A stretch of DNA of 48,592 bases from a virus: positions 1-48,592 of the IMG/VR virus record IMGVR_UViG_3300026157_000003, one strand, 5' to 3'. Below, piece by piece: positions 24,258-31,927 of this stretch. Positions within the stretch are counted from its first letter, which is position 1. The number at the start of each line of letters is the position of its first letter. Both the position numbers and the translations under genes were made by a program. Under the pieces are notes generated by a model that did not search any database, was not told the DNA's origin, and saw only the letters and a list, made by a program, of their open reading frames with translations.

Positions 24258-24700
24258 TGAGATATCGACATCTATTTGAAAATAACGACATACAGATGAA
24301 AATCATGCCGGGAAATGATCTAGCTCTTTTCATTTCCCGTAACCAAGATGTCAATCAGGATACATTTGAAAGGCTACGCTATCTTCATGTAAATGAAATG
24401 GATAAAGAAATACACATTGCTCATTTTGATGGGCAACGAGTTGTATCAAGTCTAGCATTACAAATAAATCCATATGACAATGATGAACTATGGCTCAAGC
24501 ACGTCATTGTTGATGAAGATTATCGTAATCGTGGACTCGCAAGTGAGCTATATCAAGCCGCTGCGGATTATGCTAGAGAAAAGAACAAAGCTATCAAACG
24601 TAGCAGTTCAACAAAAATGGGTCAGGAATATCTATCACACGTTGTTGATCGCGTCAAGAGAAGAAACCCTGATGTTAAAATAATAGATCAGGATAAATAA
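24257..24700 (+). CDS. GNAT acetyltransferase with tag-like N-terminus
   Basis: A 147-residue protein. LKHVIVDEDYRNRGLASELY followed by QAAADYAREK is GNAT motif A with the RNRGLA acetyl-CoA loop, preceded by a central strand (VVSSLALQINPYD). The target is unknown. The start chosen is ATG 24257, overlapping the gp17 stop (TGATG); a GTG one codon earlier is possible. The N-terminus MRYRHLFENN carries LFE at residues 6-8, like other genes here that may be head-targeted. The final part is basic. Confidence 0.68.
   Translation: MRYRHLFENNDIQMKIMPGNDLALFISRNQDVNQDTFERLRYLHVNEMDKEIHIAHFDGQRVVSSLALQINPYDNDELWLKHVIVDEDYRNRGLASELYQAAADYAREKNKAIKRSSSTKMGQEYLSHVVDRVKRRNPDVKIIDQDK
24692..24699 (+). promoter_or_regulatory. 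Late promoter core (leaderless class)
   Basis: GATAAATA ending five bases before the ATG of the large 885-residue gene; it overlaps the stop of the GNAT gene. Confidence 0.6.
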
Positions 24701-24704
24701 CAGT

Positions 24705-27362
24705 ATGGCAAGTTCAATTGAGCATATTTCAGAACAGATATTCAAAATCATTAAGGGTTTTGGTCACGATATTGTATTGTTCACAGAAAGCGGCAAAAAG
24801 GTTGTAGATCCATCTGAAGCCCGCCGCTTCTATGCTAAGGATATCCAGATGATGGTTAACTTTGTTGCTGATGAATCATCTAATGAAATTGTTGTTAATT
24901 TGTCCAAGGACACAGAACCCAAGGACATCGCAGCAATGCTCAAGGGACTACGTAACCTAGCCAATCGTTATATTATTGAATACACAGTTAAGACATTTGG
25001 CAAATCAATTGGACCCAAGGATTTCGCATACATGGCAAAAAACAAGGTAGAAGAAGCAGCAAAACCGCTGGGTGGAAAATTCAAAGTAGGACAACGTGTT
25101 CTTCCAAGCAAAAGTAGCAGCAATGTAATGACAATCACTGGTTTTGACCGCGTTGAATATATGGGTAAAATGAAAACATTTGCTGACGGGAAAGATGACA
25201 AAGGAAGAACAATGCGCCGCCCGTTAAACACATTGATTCCTGTAGATGAATCAGTAAATGAAGCACGAGAGATGACGCGAGCAGCAGTCATGAAAAAGAT
25301 TCGCGATGGAGAATGGGAAGCAACGCAGGATGTCAAGCCAGGCAAGCACTGTGAGATTCGCAATACTACAAATGGAAAGAAGATGCAGATCATGGTTAAA
25401 GAACACACAGGCACTCAGCAATCATTTGATCTAAAGGGTGGTTCGGCTATTCATCCAAGCTGGCAGGTATATTTCAAAGGAAAAGCAAGTATTGGAAATC
25501 CCAAGACTTGGGCGGCAGAGCTCTATAAGGAACATAAAGGTGAGCCAATCACTCGTGCAACAATTAAAAAGAAGTGGAAGGAAAATGAAGAACTTAGTTT
25601 TTCAGATCGTCTTTTGTTCAAGCCAAATTATGATGCAATCCTATCCTACTATGAAATGATTCATGATGGACAACCAGATCCATCACGGGTCAAGGAGAAT
25701 GTGAAAATGGAAGATATTAAACCAGGCCAGAATTGTGAAATCCGCGACGCAAAAAACAATAAGAGGGTTAAGGTTATGACTAAAGAATCAAGTTGGGGTG
25801 GTGCACAAGCCGAAGGCACTGTAAAGAAATTGAAGGATGGCGGCTGGTGGGCAAAAAACCAAGAAGGCACGATGAAAACATTCAAAGACCATGTTCACGC
25901 CAAAAGGTTTGCTAAGACAGGTGATCCTGAAAATGCACCAGACCGTGTTGATGAGACAGATCAATTAAATGAATTGACACCACGACAGAAAGCTATGAAG
26001 CAAGGTGCAATTACGGATCCTGTATGGAGAAATAATCCTCATGCCGGTTCATATCCAGCTACTGCTGGTCGTATCCGCAGGGGCGATCCGAAAGATCAAG
26101 ATGAGAGATCACAAAAACGTGCTGCTCAGGTATTGAAAACAAAAGGTTCAACAGCACCATATAATCATGGAGTTGACGCCGGCGATAAGCTAAGGCAAAA
26201 ACGATACAAGGCTGATCAGAAAACATACATGAATTTTGATAAACGAATAAGAGATGTAAAAGGACCCGGATCAGATGCAGATCGTGCAGAAAACAGAGGG
26301 TTTACACGAAGATTTAAGAAAAAACGAGATCTTGATGGGGTTGATCCTACAGCCAGACCAGTTGGCAAGTTGCCTGAATCAGTTAGTGAGGGCTTCAGCG
26401 GCTGGCACGGATCAGCACGTAAAAGCGTTAACGAACTAGGAGACGCTCGTCTCATTGTTCGTCATAAGCGCAATGTAGATGAAGAAAAGCGTGGCGCAAG
26501 AACACGGCAGATCGAAAGCATCTTCATTGAAAATAGTGAAGGCGAACGTTTCAAGTTTCCAAGCAACAATATCACCGCTGCAAAAGCCATGGCCCGCCAT
26601 GTTAAGGAAGGCGGTACGCCGTTTGATGACTTTGGACAGCACATTTACGAAACAATGGAAGAGCTCAATCAGCTCAAGAAGTTCAATCGTAAAAATCGTC
26701 GAAATGACTTTTTTGAAGACCAACAGATAGGCGAAGAAATCACATCACGTATCAGTGGTTTGCGCAATAACCTCAAGAAGATGGCTAACCCAACTGGTTA
26801 CAAGACACAACTGGAAAGCTTCACAACGGAAAAAAGCGAAGTGCCGCAAGAGCGTATTGACGAACTCAAAAGTGAAACCACAATGACATATTTTGATGAA
26901 AGCATCGCAGACAGTCTTCCTTATGTTGCACGGGTTATTGAAACATACCGCAATCGTCAAGAACTAGAGCAGCAGGTTGTATCACTTGCGCGTTATGTAA
27001 TGAAAAACAAAGACGACATTTACTTCAATCGTGAGGTTGATTTTGATGATCCAGAATCACCAACCAACCAGAGATTCAACGACCCAGCAACTGAAGTCGC
27101 AGCAATGGTAGACTTTTTGGCGCCAGCCGTCAAGGATGATGAACTCAGCAACATGATGATGAAAGTATCAGATGCAGTTCATGATCTTGGTGGAAAATAC
27201 ATCAACATGGCCATGCAGGCAATCAACGTTATCAAGCGCGCCGGTCAAGTTGACGAGCAACAGCTTGAGTCTGATAGTGAAAATGTTTACGAGACTGAGC
27301 TTGATGCTATCAACGAGACTTTGAACCGTTACAGTGATACTCGCAAACTCTTCGGCGCATGA
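24705..27362 (+). CDS. Large conserved marine T4-like protein (unknown; probably virion)
   Basis: An 885-residue protein. The N-terminal ~110 residues (IFKIIKGFGHDIVLFTESGK, EARRFYAKDIQMMVNF, ANRYIIEYTVKTFGKSIGPK) and the C-terminal ~290 (SIFIENSEGERFKFPSNNIT, HVKEGGTPFDDFGQHIYE) are of a type I know from marine T4-like phages. The middle (about 120-560) is basic, low in hydrophobics and varied, with two related segments: VKPGKHCEIRNTTNGKKMQI (about 206) and IKPGQNCEIRDAKNNKRVKV (about 337). Function unknown. Its late promoter and place after gp17 suggest a head or neck role. No SD; leaderless start likely. Confidence 0.65.
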   Translation: MASSIEHISEQIFKIIKGFGHDIVLFTESGKKVVDPSEARRFYAKDIQMMVNFVADESSNEIVVNLSKDTEPKDIAAMLKGLRNLANRYIIEYTVKTFGKSIGPKDFAYMAKNKVEEAAKPLGGKFKVGQRVLPSKSSSNVMTITGFDRVEYMGKMKTFADGKDDKGRTMRRPLNTLIPVDESVNEAREMTRAAVMKKIRDGEWEATQDVKPGKHCEIRNTTNGKKMQIMVKEHTGTQQSFDLKGGSAIHPSWQVYFKGKASIGNPKTWAAELYKEHKGEPITRATIKKKWKENEELSFSDRLLFKPNYDAILSYYEMIHDGQPDPSRVKENVKMEDIKPGQNCEIRDAKNNKRVKVMTKESSWGGAQAEGTVKKLKDGGWWAKNQEGTMKTFKDHVHAKRFAKTGDPENAPDRVDETDQLNELTPRQKAMKQGAITDPVWRNNPHAGSYPATAGRIRRGDPKDQDERSQKRAAQVLKTKGSTAPYNHGVDAGDKLRQKRYKADQKTYMNFDKRIRDVKGPGSDADRAENRGFTRRFKKKRDLDGVDPTARPVGKLPESVSEGFSGWHGSARKSVNELGDARLIVRHKRNVDEEKRGARTRQIESIFIENSEGERFKFPSNNITAAKAMARHVKEGGTPFDDFGQHIYETMEELNQLKKFNRKNRRNDFFEDQQIGEEITSRISGLRNNLKKMANPTGYKTQLESFTTEKSEVPQERIDELKSETTMTYFDESIADSLPYVARVIETYRNRQELEQQVVSLARYVMKNKDDIYFNREVDFDDPESPTNQRFNDPATEVAAMVDFLAPAVKDDELSNMMMKVSDAVHDLGGKYINMAMQAINVIKRAGQVDEQQLESDSENVYETELDAINETLNRYSDTRKLFGA

Positions 27363-28018
27363 GACTACATCAAATAACTGAAGGCAGAGACGCACCCCTA
27401 TATCATGGGGTGCGTTTCGATCATGCAGCAAAGCAACTAAAAGAAAATCGAATCGAAGGTAGAACAACTCAGAGATTCTGGCCTGGTGGTAGACGATTGA
27501 AAGACGATCATCCTGAATATAAAGATAGCTTTTGGCTCAAAGGTGTTAGCCTTACACGCGACATCAATTATGCCAAGCATTGGGCAGATATCGTTTATGT
27601 TATAGATCAAACAAAACTGTCACAACGTTACAAGATTATACCTTTCAACTGGGGCTATGCTAACGCTAAATCAAGAGGACAACATCACAAACGTGAACGT
27701 GAAGAATTTGTCGTGCTTGGTAAGATTTACAAAAGCCTTCATCAATTCATTGAAGATTATAATGACGAAAGAGATGCACTCTGGGACAAATATGATGAAC
27801 TATTATATCGTGGTCAGAAAGAAGCCGCTGAAAAAATCAAACAGCAAATTCGCGATATGCCTAATGCAATGGATGCATGGCAAGGACCAGTCAAGACCAA
27901 TATTGAACCGCTAGATCAATACCTACTAGAGATCCGTGCTGACAAAATTCATGATAGATTGAATGCTAAAAAGTTTGAGATTATCAAGTCTCATCCTAAG
28001 TTCGCAGGATTTTTCTGA
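27359..28018 (+). CDS. ART-like protein, possible packaged ADP-ribosyltransferase
   Basis: A 219-residue protein. APLYHGVRFDHAAKQL near the start, GVSLTRDINYAKHW (about 61-74), DQTKLSQRYKIIPFNW and REREEFVVLG (about 117-126) lie in the order expected for an ADP-ribosyltransferase fold: NAD-binding strand, S-T strand, and ExE-like acidic loop. The N-terminus MRLHQITEGR has ITE at 6-8; T4 Alt, an ADP-ribosyltransferase packaged in the head, also begins with a short propeptide cleaved after glutamate. A role modifying host proteins on infection is therefore plausible. Catalytic assignment is tentative. It overlaps the previous gene by four bases. Confidence 0.5.
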   Translation: MRLHQITEGRDAPLYHGVRFDHAAKQLKENRIEGRTTQRFWPGGRRLKDDHPEYKDSFWLKGVSLTRDINYAKHWADIVYVIDQTKLSQRYKIIPFNWGYANAKSRGQHHKREREEFVVLGKIYKSLHQFIEDYNDERDALWDKYDELLYRGQKEAAEKIKQQIRDMPNAMDAWQGPVKTNIEPLDQYLLEIRADKIHDRLNAKKFEIIKSHPKFAGFF

Positions 28019-28024
28019 TAAATA
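28017..28024 (+). promoter_or_regulatory. Late promoter core upstream of gp32
   Basis: GATAAATA overlapping the preceding stop; it would give gp32 a second, late transcript beside the sigma70-like promoter at 28050. Confidence 0.45.
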
Positions 28025-28049
28025 AATGTGCACGGAAATCAAAGAGTTA

Positions 28050-28078
28050 TTGACACTCAGTGGTTTTTTGTGTATATT
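28050..28078 (+). promoter_or_regulatory. Sigma70-like promoter for gp32
   Basis: TTGACA (28050-28055), 17 bases, TATATT (28073-28078). The expected start near 28085 leaves a leader of about 80 bases. Confidence 0.78.
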
Positions 28079-28084
28079 CAAGGA

Positions 28085-28165
28085 GTTAGCTTTAACTTGC
28101 TTGTCTCGAAACTAACATGAGCCGGATTACCGGTAACAAACATAGGCTAATATAGGAGAAATACA
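28085..28165 (+). promoter_or_regulatory. gp32 mRNA leader with pairing potential
   Basis: The leader holds GTTAG (28085-28089) able to pair with CTAAC (28112-28116), the palindrome TTACCGGTAA (28127-28136), and a 12-codon upstream frame (28117-28155, MSRITGNKHRLI). The gp32 SD AGGAGA comes next. T4 gp32 represses its own translation by binding a leader pseudoknot; an equivalent here is possible. Confidence 0.45.
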
Positions 28166-29170
28166 ATGTCAACACTCGCAGAAATTCGTGCGAAACTGCT
28201 CGAGCAGGAGCAGAGTAAAGGTGGGAAAAAATTTGGTGGCGATAACCAGATATACCCACACTGGAACACCCCGGAAAATGAAACAAGCGTGATTCGTTTC
28301 CTCCCAGATGGAGATGACGATAACGATTTCTTCTGGCGCGAACGTCAGATGATCAATCTCACATTCAGTGGAATCAAAGGACAGGACGAAGCAAAGCCTG
28401 TCACTATCAAGGTTCCTTGTGTTGAGATGTGGAGTGGCATGAAGTGCCCTGTCCACGAAGAGATTCGTCCTTGGTTCAAGGACCCCAGCATGGAAGACAT
28501 GGCTCGCAAGTATTGGAAGAAGCGCAGTTATCTATACCAAGGTTTGGTCGTTAACAGTGCATTCACTGAAGAAGAAACACCGGAAAATCCCATCCGTCGT
28601 TTTGTCATTAGCACACAGATCCATAACATTATCAAGAGTGCTCTAATGGATCCAGACTTTGGCGATCATCTTCCAACTGATTATGATCAAGGTGTTGACT
28701 TCCGCATCACAAAGACCAAGAAGGGTCAGTATGCTGATTACACTACAAGCAACTGGGCACGTAAGGAACGTAGCCTAGATCAGGATGAGCGTGATGCTAT
28801 CACAGAGCATGGACTGTTCAGCCTGAATGATTTCTTGCCCAAGCGTCCAACAGAAGAAGATCTAAACATCATCTTCCAGATGTTTGAAGCAAGCGTTGAC
28901 GGAGAGCTCTACGACCCAGAACGTTTCGCAGACTATTACCGTCCATACGGCATGGATGCACCCAATAGCGGAGCAAGCGACCGTGCCGCAAAAGCCTCTA
29001 CGCCCAAAGCCGAACCTGCCGCGGCTAAAAGCGTGGAGACCCGAGCCGAAGATTCAGAGGAGGCCACAGCGGCAACAGCACCTGTGGAAACTCCAGAAGA
29101 ATCTTCTGGCGGAGGCAAGGATGCGAAGGATATTCTCGCAGCCATCCGAGCTCGTAAAGAGGCCGGTTAA
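28166..29170 (+). CDS. 32: Single-stranded DNA-binding protein, gp32-like
   Basis: A 334-residue protein with the T4 gp32 layout. A short basic N-terminus (LAEIRAKLLEQEQSKGGKK) serves cooperative binding; the core contains YPHWNTPENETSVIRFLPDG and a zinc site region VPCVEMWSGMKCPVHEEI with C-x8-C-x2-H; the C-terminal third is rich in A, E and S and ends with a short basic helix (AKDILAAIRARKEAG). It coats single-stranded DNA and organises replication and recombination with UvsX, UvsY and the helicase. SD AGGAGA; two promoters upstream. Confidence 0.92.
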   Translation: MSTLAEIRAKLLEQEQSKGGKKFGGDNQIYPHWNTPENETSVIRFLPDGDDDNDFFWRERQMINLTFSGIKGQDEAKPVTIKVPCVEMWSGMKCPVHEEIRPWFKDPSMEDMARKYWKKRSYLYQGLVVNSAFTEEETPENPIRRFVISTQIHNIIKSALMDPDFGDHLPTDYDQGVDFRITKTKKGQYADYTTSNWARKERSLDQDERDAITEHGLFSLNDFLPKRPTEEDLNIIFQMFEASVDGELYDPERFADYYRPYGMDAPNSGASDRAAKASTPKAEPAAAKSVETRAEDSEEATAATAPVETPEESSGGGKDAKDILAAIRARKEAG

Positions 29171-29187
29171 TTTCACACTCAAACCCA

Positions 29188-29213
29188 GGACGGGCCATTA
29201 GGCCCGTCCATTT
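29188..29213 (+). terminator. Intrinsic terminator between gp32 and UvsX
   Basis: GGACGGGCC (29188-29196), loop ATTA, GGCCCGTCC (29201-29209), then ATTTT. Likely limits read-through from gp32 into uvsX. Confidence 0.75.
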
Positions 29214-29233
29214 TGCCAACTGAGGAGAAATAC

Positions 29234-30325
29234 ATGGCACGAGCATTTGATGTAAGCAAATTTAGAAAATCGATTACGAAAAGCGTTACGGGACTGAGTG
29301 TAGGCTTCCGTGACCCAAACACCTGGATTTCAACAGGTAATTACACACTTAACAAACTCATCAGCAATGATTTCCATAAAGGCGTTCCTCTCGGCAAGGT
29401 CACAATGCTTGCAGGTGAAAGCGGCGCTGGCAAGAGCTTTATTGCGGCTGGTAATCTAGTGCGTCACGCACAAGAGCAAGGCATTTATGTCGTGTTGATT
29501 GATAGTGAAAACGCATTGGATGAAAGCTGGCTACATGCCCTTGGCGTGGACACTGACGAAAACAAGCTGCTCAAGCTTAACATGGCCATGATTGATGATG
29601 TTGCGAAAGTTATCAGTGATTTTGTTAAGGATTACCGCGCTGAATATGGAGGAGTCGAAGACGAAGACCGACCCAAGATTCTATTTGTAGTAGACAGTTT
29701 GGGAATGTTGCTCACACCAACCGACATCAATCAGTTTGAAAAAGGTGACATGAAAGGTGACATGGGTCGCAAAGCACGCCAACTAAAAGCACTTGTTACT
29801 AACTGTGTCAATATGTTTGGTGATCTTAACATCGGCATGGTGTGCACAAACCATACATATGCAAGTCAGGACATGTTTGATCCAGATGACAAGATCTCAG
29901 GTGGTAGTGGCATGATTTATGCAGCTAGTATTGTGGTTGCTATCAAGAAGCTCAAACTCAAAGAAGACGCTGAAGGCAACAAGACAAGCAAAGTTCACGG
30001 CATCCGCGCAGCCTGTAAGGTTGTCAAAAGCCGTTACAGCAAACCATTTGAAAGTGTTCAAGTCAGGATACCTTGGGACACTGGCATGGATCCATACAGC
30101 GGCCTTGTTGATTTCTTTGAAGCACATGACTTGCTCAAGAAAACTGGTAACAAGCTGGAATATATTAGCCCAGCCACTGGTGAAGTCACCAAGGAATTCC
30201 GTAAGCATTGGGAAGCCAATACTAACAGTTGCTTGGATGTGATCATGGAAGAATTCGACCAACATGAAATCAAGTTGGAAGACGATGATGATCAAGAGTT
30301 TGAAGATCAATCAACAGAATCATAA
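29234..30325 (+). CDS. uvsX: UvsX RecA-like recombinase
   Basis: A 363-residue recombinase. The start is ATG 29234 (MARAFDVSKFRKS) with SD GAGGAG; an upstream TTG in frame lies in the terminator. Walker A is AGESGAGKSF (about 60-69), Walker B KILFVVDSLGML (about 148), and the L2-type loop region follows with SGGSGMIYAASIVV. The C-terminus is strongly acidic (DDDDQEFEDQSTES), as in RecA-family proteins that regulate DNA access. It pairs DNA strands with gp32 and UvsY. No promoter is visible between the terminator and start. Confidence 0.95.
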   Translation: MARAFDVSKFRKSITKSVTGLSVGFRDPNTWISTGNYTLNKLISNDFHKGVPLGKVTMLAGESGAGKSFIAAGNLVRHAQEQGIYVVLIDSENALDESWLHALGVDTDENKLLKLNMAMIDDVAKVISDFVKDYRAEYGGVEDEDRPKILFVVDSLGMLLTPTDINQFEKGDMKGDMGRKARQLKALVTNCVNMFGDLNIGMVCTNHTYASQDMFDPDDKISGGSGMIYAASIVVAIKKLKLKEDAEGNKTSKVHGIRAACKVVKSRYSKPFESVQVRIPWDTGMDPYSGLVDFFEAHDLLKKTGNKLEYISPATGEVTKEFRKHWEANTNSCLDVIMEEFDQHEIKLEDDDDQEFEDQSTES

Positions 30326-30327
30326 AA

Positions 30328-30335
30328 TATAAATA
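30328..30335 (+). promoter_or_regulatory. Late promoter core before the UvsY region
   Basis: Perfect TATAAATA, 21 bases before ATG 30357, with SD GAGGA at 30346-30350. It would give late expression of the two following genes. Confidence 0.65.
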
Positions 30336-30356
30336 GACCCGAAATGAGGAATAAAC

Positions 30357-30608
30357 ATGAGTCTACACACTACTGAAGTGGTTGCTCTAGTTGAACTTTG
30401 GTCTGGCATAAAAACCTATGTGCCAGTCAAAGATCAACGCAGCGCAGCGGAACACTTTATTACGTCTATTGACGAGGCGGGCCTTGTTGATCTCAGTGTC
30501 GCCGGGCCAGAACTATATGGAGTCTGTGATACATTTGACAAGGCACTGCGAACATATGTTCAGGAAAATATGATTGAGGATCAAGACCACGAAGACTGGG
30601 ATGAATAA
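30357..30608 (+). CDS. Small conserved protein between UvsX and UvsY-like (unknown)
   Basis: An 83-residue protein. VVALVELWSGIKTYVPVKDQ, then RSAAEHFITSIDEAGLVDLS and a final acidic tail (QDHEDWDE). I recall similar small proteins in other T4-like and unrelated phages, without function. It overlaps the next start by one base (TAATG), so it is coupled to the UvsY-like gene. Confidence 0.6.
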   Translation: MSLHTTEVVALVELWSGIKTYVPVKDQRSAAEHFITSIDEAGLVDLSVAGPELYGVCDTFDKALRTYVQENMIEDQDHEDWDE

Positions 30609-31069
30609 TGTCTGGATGGTATAACAAAGTCAAGGACAACTTATCAAATATTGTCCCTGCAATCAGTTATTATGAAAAAGAGCTAGAGGAAGCCCGCAAG
30701 GAAACATTCTTGTCGGGTAACCTCGAAGCGAACAGCAAACGTATACCAGGTGATGTAGCTTATCGCTTTGCTCAGTTACAAGAGGTTGATGCTATCTTGG
30801 AATATCTCAACATCGAACTTCGCAAGATACATCGTGAGAAGTATCGCAAATATCTTGAGCACTATAACAAAGCACTCAGCAGCCGTGATGCTGACAAGTT
30901 TGCGGAAGGCGACCAGGACTACATTGACATGGAGCACTTGGTCAATGAGTTTGCACTCGTCCGCAACAAATATCTAGCCATCATGAAGGGACTGGATAAC
31001 AAAAGCTTCCAAATTAACAATATCACCAAGCTTCGCACGGCGGGCATGGAAGATATCAGTCTAGATTGA
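30608..31069 (+). CDS. uvsY: UvsY-like recombination mediator
   Basis: A 153-residue helical protein. T4 UvsY is 137 residues, and the marine forms share ANSKRIPGDVAYRFAQLQEV (sites with IP near the N-third), the IEL(R)KIHREKYRKYLEHY helix and a C-terminal ALVRNKYLAIMKGLDNKSFQ followed by I-x-N-x-I. It loads UvsX on gp32-coated DNA. Position one gene after uvsX supports the call. Similarity to T4 UvsY itself is weak by eye. Confidence 0.68.
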   Translation: MSGWYNKVKDNLSNIVPAISYYEKELEEARKETFLSGNLEANSKRIPGDVAYRFAQLQEVDAILEYLNIELRKIHREKYRKYLEHYNKALSSRDADKFAEGDQDYIDMEHLVNEFALVRNKYLAIMKGLDNKSFQINNITKLRTAGMEDISLD

Positions 31070-31094
31070 CATGTTGGCGTCGTTCATGTATAGT
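31066..31094 (+). promoter_or_regulatory. Strong sigma70-like promoter
   Basis: TTGACA (31066-31071), 17 bases, TATAGT (31089-31094). The -35 overlaps the stop of the UvsY-like gene. Confidence 0.82.
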
Positions 31095-31119
31095 CAATCA
31101 GAAAATAAAGGATTCTAAC

Positions 31120-31356
31120 GTGGATAACCTTATCCAAACAATCATGTATCTGCTCATCGGATACCTTGTTGGCATTTGGCTGGCCGCGCCAGGCATTTTT
31201 TCCTGGACGGTGAGTGCAACACAGTGGGGCAACATCTTGGTCTACGTCTACATGTTGTTTTGGCCGTTCATACTTCTCTTCCACTTTGTCTTGTGGATCA
31301 TCGCTATCGTGTTGATCTTCATCGTGGTTGCAATGATTTTGGAACGCTACTCCTAA
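31120..31356 (+). CDS. Small two-helix membrane protein
   Basis: A 78-residue protein from GTG 31120 (VDNLIQTIMY), chosen because the SD AAAGGA lies seven bases upstream and because a longer reading frame would begin inside the promoter. Hydrophobic segments at about 5-28 and 38-72 leave almost no soluble part. It has its own early promoter. Function unknown; early small membrane proteins of phages often interfere with host envelope functions, but nothing here shows that. Confidence 0.62.
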   Translation: MDNLIQTIMYLLIGYLVGIWLAAPGIFSWTVSATQWGNILVYVYMLFWPFILLFHFVLWIIAIVLIFIVVAMILERYS

Positions 31357-31373
31357 AAAAGTTGAAAGAGTGG

Positions 31374-31421
31374 TTGACAAACCAAGCTACCTTGCTTATA
31401 TTGGTAAGGTAAGCAAAGGAG
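31374..31421 (+). promoter_or_regulatory. Early promoter cassette, copy 3
   Basis: TTGACA (31374-31379), 17 bases, TATATT (31397-31402). Dyad TTGCTTA (31392-31398) / TAAGCAA (31410-31416) with an 11-base centre, then AAAGGAGAT. Closest to copy 1 (10718). Confidence 0.8.
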
Positions 31422-31427
31422 ATGGAC

Positions 31428-31730
31428 ATGGCATCCAAAATTGAAATGCTCGCTGCACTGACTCCAGGTTGCAATACTGCGTCTAGCCAGCCTGCAACGA
31501 TCAGCAGCCGAAAGTTTGATTTCGACAAGAGCAAGAACCTGTTCCTCGCCGAAGTCAGCGAACTCCAAATCCGCGAGATGGGCTGCTTCTACATTCGCAG
31601 TGCTCGCACTGGCGACACTCGTCTGTTCATGCTCCAGAAAGTGGAGCGTGACGCAAGTGGCGAGGACATTCTCGCCTTTCACTACATCAGCCCGGGACAA
31701 GGTCTCAGTGCTGTTGTGTTCAACGACTAA
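31428..31730 (+). CDS. Conserved small early protein (unknown)
   Basis: A 100-residue protein. ATG 31428 is preferred over the ATG at 31422, which abuts the SD. The C-terminal two thirds (FLAEVSELQIREMGCFYIRS, then RTGDTRLFMLQKVERDASGE and a final VVFND) suggest a small beta domain. Its type is familiar to me from other phages without function. Controlled by the dyad promoter, like the genes at 10771, 11899 and 32805. Confidence 0.65.
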   Translation: MASKIEMLAALTPGCNTASSQPATISSRKFDFDKSKNLFLAEVSELQIREMGCFYIRSARTGDTRLFMLQKVERDASGEDILAFHYISPGQGLSAVVFND

Positions 31731-31749
31731 ACCTCAAAAAGGAACTAAC

Positions 31750-31863
31750 ATGGATATCTTGATTGTTTTGGTAGCTTGCCCGCTTCTGGCGCTTGGAATT
31801 GGTTACCTCTATGCACTGAAGATTGGTGCAGAACATCGTCCTGAATACGATAAAATTGCTTGA
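31750..31863 (+). CDS. Very small membrane protein
   Basis: A 37-residue peptide with one hydrophobic helix (ILIVLVACPLLALGIGYLY) and a short charged tail (EHRPEYDKIA). SD AAGGAA is eight bases before the ATG. It lies in the same transcript as the preceding gene. Its stop overlaps the next promoter's -35. Confidence 0.5.
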   Translation: MDILIVLVACPLLALGIGYLYALKIGAEHRPEYDKIA

Positions 31864-31889
31864 CGCCCCGGGGCGTCTCGCAGTATACT
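31860..31889 (+). promoter_or_regulatory. Promoter with a 16-base palindrome in the spacer
   Basis: TTGACG (31860-31865), 18 bases, TATACT (31884-31889). The perfect palindrome GACGCCCCGGGGCGTC (31862-31877) covers most of the -35 and half the spacer, so it could be an operator; as RNA it would be a weak hairpin ending the upstream transcript. Confidence 0.6.
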
Positions 31890-31927
31890 AACAACATTAG
31901 AAGTATTACAAATCAGAAGGAAGTCCG

